Below are positions 6,046 through 13,305 of a stretch of DNA of 20,719 bases, piece by piece (the first letter of the stretch is position 1; the number at the start of each line of letters is the position of its first letter). Made by a program: the position numbers and the translations under genes. Under the pieces are notes generated by a model. The model was given only the letters and a program-made list of their open reading frames with translations, made no database searches and was not told the origin of the DNA. The DNA is from UBA2821 sp902763335 (GTDB taxonomy: Bacteria; Bacillota; Clostridia; Lachnospirales; Lachnospiraceae), in the NCBI GenBank assembly GCA_052066835.1, contig JBQHRJ010000031.1; one strand, written 5' to 3'.

Positions 6046-6606
6046 CTATCCCAAAGCAATAAGGTCTGTTTTTTCATAACGATTATGACCTCTTGATTGC
6101 TTTTTATAGTTCCAGCATTTTATTGCATCTTCCAATGTCTTTCCTTTATTATCCTCAAAGAAATCACGTATATATGTATTGTATTCAAATTGTTTATCAA
6201 TTTTCGTTTTACCATTTTTCTTATTTTCAAGAATCAGATAATATGCATCTATCGCATCCTGATATGTTTTTCCGGTATTCTCTTTCAGCCATTTCTGAAA
6301 CATAACATTAAATGAAAATTTACTTCCAATTTGTCCCTTAAAAAACGCTCTGTGTTTTTCAGAACATACAAAATCCTGTTCAATTAAGGTAATATCTCCA
6401 ATATTGGCTTTCTTTCTTGGCGGAACTTTCTTTGCAATAATCTCACCTGTATCTAAGAAATGTGCAATTCTCTCTGTAAGTTCTATCTTCCTGCCTGAAG
6501 TCGGAAGTCCATTCTTTCTGCAAAAATCAACAAGTTCCTTTTTCAAATAATAAAAACTTAAAAATGTTTCACTGTTCATTTCTCTGCTCAATTCATTTAT
6601 TGCCAT
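6046..6606 (-). CDS. SAP-domain protein with DUF6434-type repeats
   Basis: From the ATG at 6606 this is 186 residues. The AGAGG ribosome site lies in the last codons of the GyrI-like gene; the longer frame from 6651 would overlap that gene by 40 nt. Residues about 17-52 are a SAP motif (SFYYLKKELVDFCRKNGLPTS...LTERIAHFL), a helix-extended-helix fold that usually binds DNA or RNA. Residues about 75-130 match DUF6434 (FKGQIGSKFSFNVMFQKWLK, GKTYQDAIDAYYLI). A second, similar unit follows at about 140-170 (FEYNTYIRDFFEDNKGKTLE, DAIKCWNYKK), so the helical unit appears duplicated. It is the third gene of the WYL-GyrI-SAP operon. Function is unknown. Confidence 0.75.
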   Translation of the reverse strand: MAINELSREMNSETFLSFYYLKKELVDFCRKNGLPTSGRKIELTERIAHFLDTGEIIAKKVPPRKKANIGDITLIEQDFVCSEKHRAFFKGQIGSKFSFNVMFQKWLKENTGKTYQDAIDAYYLILENKKNGKTKIDKQFEYNTYIRDFFEDNKGKTLEDAIKCWNYKKQSRGHNRYEKTDLIALG

Positions 6607-6611
6607 AATTA

Positions 6612-7244
6612 TCAGCCTCTCTTGATTGGATGTCTGATTACTGTTTTCCATTTCTCCGGAACAACTTTTCTTGCATCTGACATATAAATTTCATGATGCA
6701 TTCTCTCATCATTCATATCATTCACATAACCATTTTCTGCAAGATATCTATCCATAACGGCTACAGTATCCGGCTCATCATCAAACGGACCTATATGCAT
6801 AATCTGAACACAAAGTCCTTCATTTATAGTCATAAATTCGGCCTTTGTACAATCTATTCTTTTCTTTTTTGATGCCACCTCCGCAGCCCAATCAAAATCA
6901 TCCTTTTTTACAAAATCCGGAAGTCTGATTACTGAAATCCAGTTAAAATCACTTTTATCTGTATAATCAACACCATCTACATCATCCTGCCACCAAAAAC
7001 CTTCCAATGGTGGAACCACATACTCAAAAAATCCCTCAATTTTATGGTCTGTTTTATAACTCATCTTCAAGGTATATGCAACCGCATAGAGAATCTCAAT
7101 TGCCTTTTTATATGTCCCATCCTCTTCATTAGGATCTCCCTTGCCACGAACTGCAATATAATTTGCTTTCGGAACATTAATTATCTGTGGTTTTTCCTTT
7201 GGCATATAAAATTCTTTATATTCTTTCTTAAAATCAAATGCCAT
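6612..7244 (-). CDS. GyrI-like small-molecule-binding domain protein
   Basis: This 210-residue protein matches stand-alone GyrI-like proteins: VPKANYIAVRGKGDPNEEDG, YKKAIEILYAVAYTLKMSYK, YVVPPLEGFWW, then MHIGPFDDEPDTVAVMDRYL near the C-terminus and HHEIYMSDARKVVPEKWKT at the end. The fold binds small hydrophobic molecules in multidrug regulators and some members hydrolyse cyclopropanoid toxins; which applies here is unknown. No DNA-binding domain is present. Its start overlaps the last 11 nt of the WYL regulator and its end abuts the SAP gene, so it is the middle gene of a three-gene operon. Confidence 0.85.
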   Translation of the reverse strand: MAFDFKKEYKEFYMPKEKPQIINVPKANYIAVRGKGDPNEEDGTYKKAIEILYAVAYTLKMSYKTDHKIEGFFEYVVPPLEGFWWQDDVDGVDYTDKSDFNWISVIRLPDFVKKDDFDWAAEVASKKKRIDCTKAEFMTINEGLCVQIMHIGPFDDEPDTVAVMDRYLAENGYVNDMNDERMHHEIYMSDARKVVPEKWKTVIRHPIKRG

Positions 7245-8166
7245 CTTCGCTACTCCTTCTTACTTTATATTTCTCTGCGATATCGGAGGTAATTTGAAAA
7301 AGTCTTTCTCTAATGTGCACCGGTTCTATCACCGTCACTTTGTTACCATATGAAAGCATCCATGAAATCAGACTCTCATCATCAAAATACTCATGCTCAA
7401 ACAACAGACTTCCATCTGACTGCACCTCATAAGATTCCACTCCATATTCCTCAATCAAATGCCATTTCACAGATGCATCAAAAACTGCTTTTACCCTTGT
7501 CTTCGCCCGAAAAATATATTCATTTTCCAAATCAGGCACCGGCACTTCTCTTCCCTTTGCAAACGTATCACCCATCGAAACCTGATCCATGCGATTAAGT
7601 TTAAACATACGAAAATCTTTTCGTAGCATGCAGTAACCATATGCATACCAACTGCTCCATTTGAAAATCAGGAAATAAGGTTCTATATCTCTTAGGCTAT
7701 TTTTATTTGGTGCATAATAATGAAAGCTTAGTATTTTATTTTCCTCAATTGCCGCCTGAATTAATGCAATCTTAGGTGCCAGAGAATCTTTATAACGTGA
7801 TGAAAGATCAATCAATACAGATTCATTCGTCCCTATATAAGAAGACGATCCTGTTTTGATTTTTTCCATAAGCTGCCTGTAATAATTACTTCCGCTTACA
7901 TTATCAAGACTCCTAAGCCCAGCCAATATCATGTGCATATCTTTAGACGTCAGCAATGTCCGGTCCACCCGATATCCATCCATAATACTAATACCACCAC
8001 CAATTCCCTGTGTGGTTCTTATTGGAATTCCTGCCTTACACAAATTCTCAATATCTCTGTTAATCGTCCTTCTTGATACTTCAAATTTTTCCGCAAGCTC
8101 CGGAGCCGTCACCATGTCTTTCTGTAATAATATAGAAAGTATTCCTATAAGTCTGTCTATTTTCAC
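7234..8166 (-). CDS. WYL-domain transcriptional regulator (YafY type)
   Basis: This 310-residue regulator has an N-terminal HTH_11 domain (1-60: RLIGILSILLQKDMVTAPEL, then VSRRTINRDIENL and TTQGIGGGISI). A WYL ligand-binding domain follows at about 132-200 (ILSFHYYAPNKN... IEPYFLIFKWSSWYAYGYC, with WYA in place of the WYL triad). A WCX domain lies at about 225-305. WYL domains bind nucleic acids or small ligands and control DNA-damage and defence genes in several bacteria. The start is GTG at 8166, preceded by AGAGG. It heads an operon with the GyrI-like and SAP genes, which overlap or abut it, so it probably controls them. Confidence 0.88.
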   Translation of the reverse strand: MKIDRLIGILSILLQKDMVTAPELAEKFEVSRRTINRDIENLCKAGIPIRTTQGIGGGISIMDGYRVDRTLLTSKDMHMILAGLRSLDNVSGSNYYRQLMEKIKTGSSSYIGTNESVLIDLSSRYKDSLAPKIALIQAAIEENKILSFHYYAPNKNSLRDIEPYFLIFKWSSWYAYGYCMLRKDFRMFKLNRMDQVSMGDTFAKGREVPVPDLENEYIFRAKTRVKAVFDASVKWHLIEEYGVESYEVQSDGSLLFEHEYFDDESLISWMLSYGNKVTVIEPVHIRERLFQITSDIAEKYKVRRSSEDGI

Positions 8167-8190
8167 ACTAATCCTCTCTTCCGCATTTCT

Positions 8191-8234
8191 GTCTTATCAT
8201 AGCACTTCAAACATGTCAACAGTATGTCGTGTTT
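8191..8234 (-). promoter_or_regulatory. Promoter and imperfect operator of the WYL operon
   Basis: On the minus strand, TTGACA (8214-8219) lies 17 bp before TAAGAC (8191-8196), while an extended -10 (TGCTATGAT, 8196-8204) lies nearer. The -35 sits within an inverted repeat, AAACACGACA-N6-TGACATGTTT (8209-8234), with 8 of 10 positions matching. That is a plausible binding site for a dimeric regulator. The -10 choice is uncertain. Confidence 0.45.
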
Positions 8235-8303
8235 ATATTTAAATTATACCTGATTTTGGGAAATTTATTATAAGCCAATATCCACAAAGATTTCTCTGGA
8301 ATA

Positions 8304-8331
8304 TTGACTTATTTTCTGCATATGCTATACT
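8304..8331 (+). promoter_or_regulatory. Strong plus-strand promoter of the small RNA
   Basis: TTGACT (8304-8309) and TATACT (8326-8331) are separated by 16 bp, with an extended -10 (TGC immediately before TATACT). Transcription should begin near 8336-8339. No protein gene follows; a short structured RNA with a terminator does. Confidence 0.75.
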
Positions 8332-8335
8332 ATAG

Positions 8336-8428
8336 ATAAGCTAACTCGCGATGGATATGGCTGGGTTCCCGAATGGGAGTAGGTGTAAACCAAGAATTCC
8401 TTTGCCCCTGGGGTCAGCTTATTTTTTT
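8336..8428 (+). ncRNA. Putative structured small RNA, about 90 nt, convergent with DUF3644 gene
   Basis: The predicted transcript starts just after the promoter at 8304-8331 and ends in a T7 run at 8422-8428. Its ends pair: AUAAGCUAAC (8336-8345) with GUCAGCUUAU (8413-8422), one A-C mismatch, extendable by U-G and C-G. This closing stem also serves as terminator. Inside are a UUCCC-GAAU-GGGA hairpin (about 8366-8379) and GGU-GUAA-ACC (about 8382-8391), a stem capped by a GNRA-type loop. The only open frame (ATG at 8351) lacks a ribosome site and runs through the terminator, so coding is unlikely. The 3' end overlaps the 3' end of the DUF3644 gene by about 10 nt on the opposite strand. I do not recognise it as a known RNA class. 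The RNA and its pairing are inferred by eye. Confidence 0.6.
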
Positions 8429-9372
8429 GCTTTTTTTAAATTTTCTACTATGTTTTCAGGATCTTTCAACACTTCACCGACTATCAATTCTATAGCTTGC
8501 ATTGAGTATGTATATGATGGTTGCGCATACTGTTTGTGCACATAACAGTACTTCTGATTTTCCTTAATACCATACACCTTTGTAAATAGTCCAAAAACAT
8601 ATCGGTTCATTTCCATCTCAATACCTGCTGACTGCAATCTACGATTAATCTCTTTTAATGCAGTCTTCATTGTATATTTGTGTGTATTATTAGGATCTTT
8701 CAATTCCTTAATAATCTTAACCCCTGCTTCTGCATTCTTATCAACATGTACAAACGAAGTGGCCTGATTTTTATCTTTTGTAATGAAATGTAAATGCTCA
8801 ATTTTAATTGCAAACCCTTGATTGTTTTCTTCAATCATAGGTCTTAATTGTTCATTTGTCGTAATCATCTTATTTGCAATCTCTTCTGGATATTTTACTC
8901 GTATTACATTTTCATCAAGTGCTTTCATACTCACAGCAAGCGTAAGAAAGTTCTGTGGTATAACTTCTGTCATATCAACGCCATGAAATTCTTGCATCTT
9001 TTCTACAAAATTCAAAATACAAGCTTGAAACAATGGAATATAAATCATCTCATATTCTTCTGTTACAAAATGCGTACTCGTATTTCTCAATTCAATAATC
9101 TTTACAAGATTTCTTCTTAGAGGTGCCTTTTCATTCGTAATTACTCTCTGAAGACAATTCTCTAAAGTAATCGTTCTATCTTTATTATCCTTGTAATAAA
9201 TACTATCCTCACCAAATTTATTAATCATATGTGCTTTTAACATTAGCTCCCATGCATTACAAATAAAAAAGCTAAAACCTTCAACTCTGTATTTTATTGT
9301 TGGCTTATTGTAAATTTCAATTGCCATTACAAAAGCCTCTTTTGATTTTTCTATTAATTTTTCCTGAATCAT
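8419..9372 (-). CDS. DUF3644 protein with HEPN-like RNase motif
   Basis: This 317-residue protein matches DUF3644 proteins: AIEIYNKPTIKYRVEGFSFF, CNAWELMLKAHMI, YYKDNKDRTITLENC and IIELRNTSTHFVTEEYE. The ELRNTSTHF segment holds Arg96-x4-His101, the R-x4-6-H signature of HEPN ribonucleases; an upstream helix with a conserved acidic residue (WELMLKA, Glu43) fits that fold. HEPN proteins act as RNases in toxin-antitoxin, abortive-infection and CRISPR systems, so a defence or toxin role is likely but unproven. Residues about 200-300 contain a helical domain that may bind nucleic acid. The start ATG at 9372 has GGAGAT upstream. It follows the decayed gene ending at 9394 by 21 nt and converges on the small RNA at 8336-8428. 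Confidence 0.85.
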   Translation of the reverse strand: MIQEKLIEKSKEAFVMAIEIYNKPTIKYRVEGFSFFICNAWELMLKAHMINKFGEDSIYYKDNKDRTITLENCLQRVITNEKAPLRRNLVKIIELRNTSTHFVTEEYEMIYIPLFQACILNFVEKMQEFHGVDMTEVIPQNFLTLAVSMKALDENVIRVKYPEEIANKMITTNEQLRPMIEENNQGFAIKIEHLHFITKDKNQATSFVHVDKNAEAGVKIIKELKDPNNTHKYTMKTALKEINRRLQSAGIEMEMNRYVFGLFTKVYGIKENQKYCYVHKQYAQPSYTYSMQAIELIVGEVLKDPENIVENLKKAKK

Positions 9373-9393
9373 CTATATCTCCATATTCCCTTG

Positions 9394-9753
9394 TTATCGC
9401 AACAAATCTCTAATTATTTTTGCATATTCAATATCTATACATTCAAGCAATTGTTCTAATGTAACAACTATTCCAACAGTAACAAGAGCATCTACGTTTG
9501 CAGCAACAGATAAATTCTTATCTTCCTCAAAACAGAATCCTCCACCAAATATGTCTATCACTCTCTTTAATTAAGTTTTATCCCCCATTCGCAATTCTTC
9601 TTGCAAGATTTACATGTTCATCTGTAAAAATGCATAAATATTTTATAGGAAGTATACTTCCAATAGCTATCCTTTAAATAGTGAATCTAACTCACGCTCT
9701 CCAATAACATATAACCCCTTTTTATACACATCTATTCGTATGATAAATAATCT
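9394..9753 (-). pseudogene. Decayed gene upstream of DUF3644, at least two frameshifts
   Basis: Three successive open stretches in different frames read like one protein. The first holds VYKKGLYVIGERELDSLFKG (about 9694-9753). The second is AIGSILPIKYLCIFTDEHVN, continuing LARRIANGG to a stop at 9578 (from 9667). The third (9394-9570) begins near RVIDIFGGGFCFEEDKNLSV, continues with AANVDALVTVGIVVTLEQLL and ends IDIEYAKIIRDLLR at a TAA at 9394. All are minus strand and in order. No single frame exceeds 60 codons. I do not recognise the family. Because the last stop is only 21 nt from the DUF3644 start, the two were probably an operon, so the lost protein may have been a partner of the HEPN protein. 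Confidence 0.55.
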
Positions 9754-10005
9754 TTAAACTATTATATAACTTAATCTTTAAATTTTCATCTTTTTAATCA
9801 AATAAAAAAGCTCTCGCCAGAAGGTATCTCACATTTTTGCAAAAGTGACACCTTTTAGCAGAGTCTTATTATTCAGCAGGTACTTGTACCCTCCGTTGTT
9901 TCAATATTTCCCCCAAACTTAGATTTGATACTACATAACGAAAGTATGTAAGAGATTTTCAAAGTGAAGTAATATATTTATGCCTATTGAATATTTTGCC
10001 ACTTT
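9754..10005. other. Intergenic, with one large hairpin
   Basis: No gene is seen. The main feature is the imperfect inverted repeat at 9808-9867. A short palindrome (GGTACTTGTACC) follows it, and a 6-bp hairpin (TACATA/TATGTA) lies near 9934-9952 in the direction of a possible terminator for the surface-protein gene, without a T tract. Confidence 0.5.
9808..9867. repeat. Long imperfect inverted repeat (terminator-like or element end)
   Basis: AAG.CTCT.GC...AAGGTATC..CACATTTTTGC (from 9808) is mirrored by GCAAAAGTGACACCTTTTAGC...AGAG.CTT (to 9867), giving roughly 25 matching positions with small bulges around the central TTTTTGCAAAA. It could be a bidirectional terminator between the DUF3644 unit and the surface-protein gene, or a small palindromic element. 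Confidence 0.5.
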
Positions 10006-11388
10006 TCATTCTACTAATATAGTATAGTCAGTGTTATTAAAATCATATGAGTTTACTTTTATGTAATACATTCCAGGTTCAATATTTTCTGCTGTAGCTG
10101 AAATAGAACTTTCTGTACCTTTTATATTCATCTGTAATACATTTTTATCATCAACACCATTGATTACATAAACTTCCCAATATAGATTATTGGCATCAAT
10201 CATATCATGTTCAAACCGAACACTAATATTTCTTGTTTCAGTAACTGTAAAACAATAATAATCTACATCATTATCTGTTTGTATATTCCCAATATATTTT
10301 TTACCCATTGTTAAGTCGTTTGCTAGACTAAATTCATTATTATTCTCACTTTCATACTGCTCTGATTCACTTTCAAAGTTTACAGTAAAATTATAATCTT
10401 TATTAGAATAATCGTAAGAATTAATTTTCAAGTAATAATCTCCAGGTGGAATTCTTGCACAATCTGATTGCAATATTGCTTCTCTTCCACTTGAAAAGAG
10501 AGTTATTATTGTATTATCACTAACTCCATCCAATAAATATACTTCCCATAACCTATCTCCACTATCTATTTTTTCATGTTCAAATGAAATATTTATTTTC
10601 CCCTTATTTTCAATGCTAAATTTATAATAATCCACATCTCTATCGCTTTGCAGATTTCCTGAATAATTTGTATTAATATTTATATTATTTGCAATGTCAA
10701 TTTGGTCATTGGGTTCCTTTTCATATAAATCAGACTCCTCGGAAAAATTCACTTTAAACATATAATCTTTATCCGAATAATAATAAGAGTTAACCCTCAC
10801 ATAATACTCTCCAGCTGGAATTCTTGCTACATCTGATTCTCCATTAGTTGTTCCTCCTACGGAATTAAACTGAATAATCTCATTGTCTGTCTTGCTATCT
10901 ATTAAATATATTTCCCATAGTCTATCTCCATTATCAATTTTAGAATGTTGAAATGTAATGCTTATCTTCCCTGCATTTTCAATTTTGAACTTATAATAAT
11001 CAACATCTTCATCTGATGCCAACTTTCCCCAATATTGTCTGTTAACTTCTATTCCATTTGATTCTTCTATTGTATTATTCGATTCTAATTCAGTTTCTTG
11101 TATTATATTTTCTATACTCTGTCTACTCGTTTCCTCTTTGCTTATCCCAACCTTTATGCTTTCTTTAATACTATTGTCTTCTACTTCACTTTCTTTATCT
11201 TCAAATTCTATTGTTTGTTCTTCATTACTAGGTACTTCTCCTGTGCTAGTTGGAATCAAAGTAACCAAATATGTTAATACTCCAAAGATAAATGAAATAT
11301 ACCCTAAATTTTTTTGATCATCAATAACAATTTTATACAGACCAAATAAAATAGATAAACCAATCAATAAATGTAGTATTATTCCCAT
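10006..11388 (-). CDS. Membrane-anchored surface protein with three tandem PPC-like repeats
   Basis: This 460-residue protein has two hydrophobic helices at the N-terminus (about 3-20 and 29-46), then an acidic, low-complexity linker (50-115) and three tandem repeats. Each repeat opens with a G.(L/I)..D.DVDYY.F motif at residues 121, 244 and 367, exactly 123 residues apart. Each continues with (F/R)FEH or FQHSK...W E(I/V)Y(L/V)(I/L)(D/N) and ends in P.G.YY(V/L/I)(R/K)(V/I)NSY. The pattern resembles bacterial pre-peptidase C-terminal (PPC) beta-sandwich domains. With both helices spanning, the repeats would lie outside the cell. Ligand binding or adhesion is a guess. The start ATG at 11388 has AGGAGGG upstream. 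Its neighbours do not suggest a function. Confidence 0.8.
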   Translation of the reverse strand: MGIILHLLIGLSILFGLYKIVIDDQKNLGYISFIFGVLTYLVTLIPTSTGEVPSNEEQTIEFEDKESEVEDNSIKESIKVGISKEETSRQSIENIIQETELESNNTIEESNGIEVNRQYWGKLASDEDVDYYKFKIENAGKISITFQHSKIDNGDRLWEIYLIDSKTDNEIIQFNSVGGTTNGESDVARIPAGEYYVRVNSYYYSDKDYMFKVNFSEESDLYEKEPNDQIDIANNININTNYSGNLQSDRDVDYYKFSIENKGKINISFEHEKIDSGDRLWEVYLLDGVSDNTIITLFSSGREAILQSDCARIPPGDYYLKINSYDYSNKDYNFTVNFESESEQYESENNNEFSLANDLTMGKKYIGNIQTDNDVDYYCFTVTETRNISVRFEHDMIDANNLYWEVYVINGVDDKNVLQMNIKGTESSISATAENIEPGMYYIKVNSYDFNNTDYTILVE

Positions 11389-12468
11389 TCTAGTATCCCT
11401 CCTAATATCACTCCACTTTTCCGAAAATGTATCTTTTCGTCAAAATCTATATCTCTAGTTCTACAAGCCTATTCCCTATGATAACCGTCCACATATAACA
11501 TCCTTCTACAAAAACTTTCATATATTTTTTCTTCCAAAATCGCAAAAACCTTTGATTTATCTGACTTTTTTCGATAAAAATATCTACACATTTATTATCA
11601 CTCATATAGAAACACAATTTTCACCTTATCACCTACACTCTTTATTTACATCTTTGGCATAACAACCAACTATGACTTTTCAATACTGCTTTATTTATAT
11701 CCTTCACTTGTTATTTTTAAGATACACCATTTTCCATTTGTTGTTACATCATTTCGATATTTACCATAATGTTGGCTAACTTTACTCTCCATGATTTTCC
11801 ATGCTTTACTTTAATATAGGACTAACCATAAAATTTTTCCAAGCAAAATGTCACCCTTATACTTCTCATTGTTAATAATTTCCATAACATTTGATATTGT
11901 CTACAGATTTCTCTTTATGTTCGTTATCCCTTGCTCATTTAATTCTCTTGTTTTCATTTTGAAAACATATCAGTATATATCTTACAATTTATAAATTTTC
12001 TTCACTGATATAAAATGATTTAGCATCATAATCCAAATCGAGACAACATTCAAATTCAACCAATTCAATATGTTTCATTTTCATCTCGAAACCCTATTTC
12101 ACATATCCTAAGTTATTATATACCTCTTGTTGTGCCACATACCTTAATATCATCAGTTATTTCAATATCCCCCCTTTATTACTCGTGTGTTATTCATTTA
12201 TATATTCAACAGAATTATCTATCATTTACATTATACACTATAATGCATTAATTTTCACTATATTTTTACAAAAACATGTTATTATATATGTTAATGTCAA
12301 AATTGATGCTACCAATTTATACACCAACTCCAACCTGTAATCTAATACTTTTTTCTTTTTCTCCATCATAAATAATACATAAAACATCAAATTTGCAAAT
12401 TTATTATTTTTGAGTATTGTAGTAACCGCTAAAATATTTTTCAAAATCAACTATCCCTTTTATCTACA
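11389..12468. other. Gene-poor AT-rich stretch with decayed coding remnants
   Basis: No intact gene can be supported over more than 1 kb. The minus strand carries a serine-recombinase remnant (11700-11957). A 31-codon frame near 12000-12096 (KHIELVEFECCLDLDYD..., minus) has protein-like composition but no identified family. An open frame at 12238-12450 starts only at TTG, has no good ribosome site and is mainly hydrophobic; I do not count it as a gene. Confidence 0.55.
11700..11957 (-). pseudogene. Serine recombinase remnant (Recombinase domain fragment)
   Basis: One minus-strand frame from 11957 to 11811 reads MKTRELNEQGITNIKRNL, an in-frame TAG, then TISNVMEIINNEKYKGDILL and GK. Large serine recombinases carry exactly this order in their Recombinase domain: a LNE.GI segment, then I..IL.NEKY.GD.LLQKT. 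A further stretch in other frames (KHGE-like MENHGE, then SKVSQHYG, near 11770-11805) recalls the NNGEV.QYY motif that follows. No catalytic N-terminal domain remains and at least two lesions are present. This marks an old integrated element. Confidence 0.6.
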
Positions 12469-13305
12469 CTAATTACTATTTTCAGTTCCCTTTCTCATCT
12501 GCCACAATAGATAATAAAATATTCCCCCAATGAAAACTACCGGTAACATGCCAACTAATTTTACACTAATATCGCTACTGCCAGATAAAGCTCCATCCGA
12601 AACCATACACATTGCATAAACACCTGGAACTGCACCGGTTAAACCATGTATCATTGCACCAGGCATCACCGAATTTGTACTTTTGTAAGAGTAAGCCAAT
12701 AAACTGTCCATAAAAAAATTGTTTATAAATATCAGCAACGCCGATACTATGGCTTCCTTGAAATCATCAATAAAAATGTACATTGCCAGATGCCATACTC
12801 CTCGAACTAATGCCATAATCATGGTTCCGAATACTAAACCATATTTTTTCTCAAGTCTCGGCAGCAAAAATCCCAGCCAGCCAATCTCTTCTCCCAAGAA
12901 ACTAAACATACTGACTAATCCCGATGTGATAAGTATCATAAGCTGACCTAGGAAAAATGTCACTGAGAAACCATTAAATATATATTTTTCAGGATATATA
13001 AGTGCAGTTACAGGAGTTCCAAGCAAGGACAATAGTAACGCAACAATAAAAAATAATATATACTTTCCGATATTTTCACGCAGCCTCGGAAACAAACCTA
13101 ATTCTGTTATTTCATATTTATTCCTTAAACTAATTACAATTGCGGTAAACGCAGGAACCAAACAAGCCAATCTTAAAAACACGCCCGTACCGGCAGCTTC
13201 ATTCATCAGCTCCTTTTCTAAAATCACCAATAAAGCTGTGCATAAAGTACAGCAAAATATAAATATCCATATTTCTGAAATATGGATACATTTCTTATTT
13301 TCCAT
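12469..13305 (-). CDS. CPBP-family intramembrane protease-like protein
   Basis: This 278-residue protein has about seven or eight hydrophobic segments and the CPBP (Abi/CAAX protease) motifs. Motif 1 reads GEEIGWLGFLLPRL at 138-151: both glutamates (Glu139, Glu140) are present, but the arginine of EExxxR is Leu144, coded CTG. Motif 2 is RGVWHLAMY with His172, and motif 3 contains MIHGLTG with His220. Members cleave membrane-bound peptides and often accompany peptide-export or bacteriocin-immunity genes. The Arg-to-Leu change makes activity uncertain. The start overlaps the upstream permease by 11 nt, so it is the last gene of the ABC operon. Confidence 0.85.
   Translation of the reverse strand: MENKKCIHISEIWIFIFCCTLCTALLVILEKELMNEAAGTGVFLRLACLVPAFTAIVISLRNKYEITELGLFPRLRENIGKYILFFIVALLLSLLGTPVTALIYPEKYIFNGFSVTFFLGQLMILITSGLVSMFSFLGEEIGWLGFLLPRLEKKYGLVFGTMIMALVRGVWHLAMYIFIDDFKEAIVSALLIFINNFFMDSLLAYSYKSTNSVMPGAMIHGLTGAVPGVYAMCMVSDGALSGSSDISVKLVGMLPVVFIGGIFYYLLWQMRKGTENSN

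Noticed and set aside
8336..8428. Small RNA considered as SRP RNA, 6S RNA or a riboswitch
   Set aside because: No SRP GGAA-loop/AGCAGC core, too short for 6S RNA, and no gene follows in the same direction for a riboswitch to control.
8351..8545. Plus-strand 64-codon frame starting in the small RNA
   Set aside because: No ribosome site, crosses the T7 terminator, and most of it is antisense to the DUF3644 gene.
12238..12450. Minus-strand 70-codon hydrophobic frame
   Set aside because: Starts only at TTG with a weak ribosome site, very AT-rich, no family resemblance; hydrophobicity is expected from T-rich codons.
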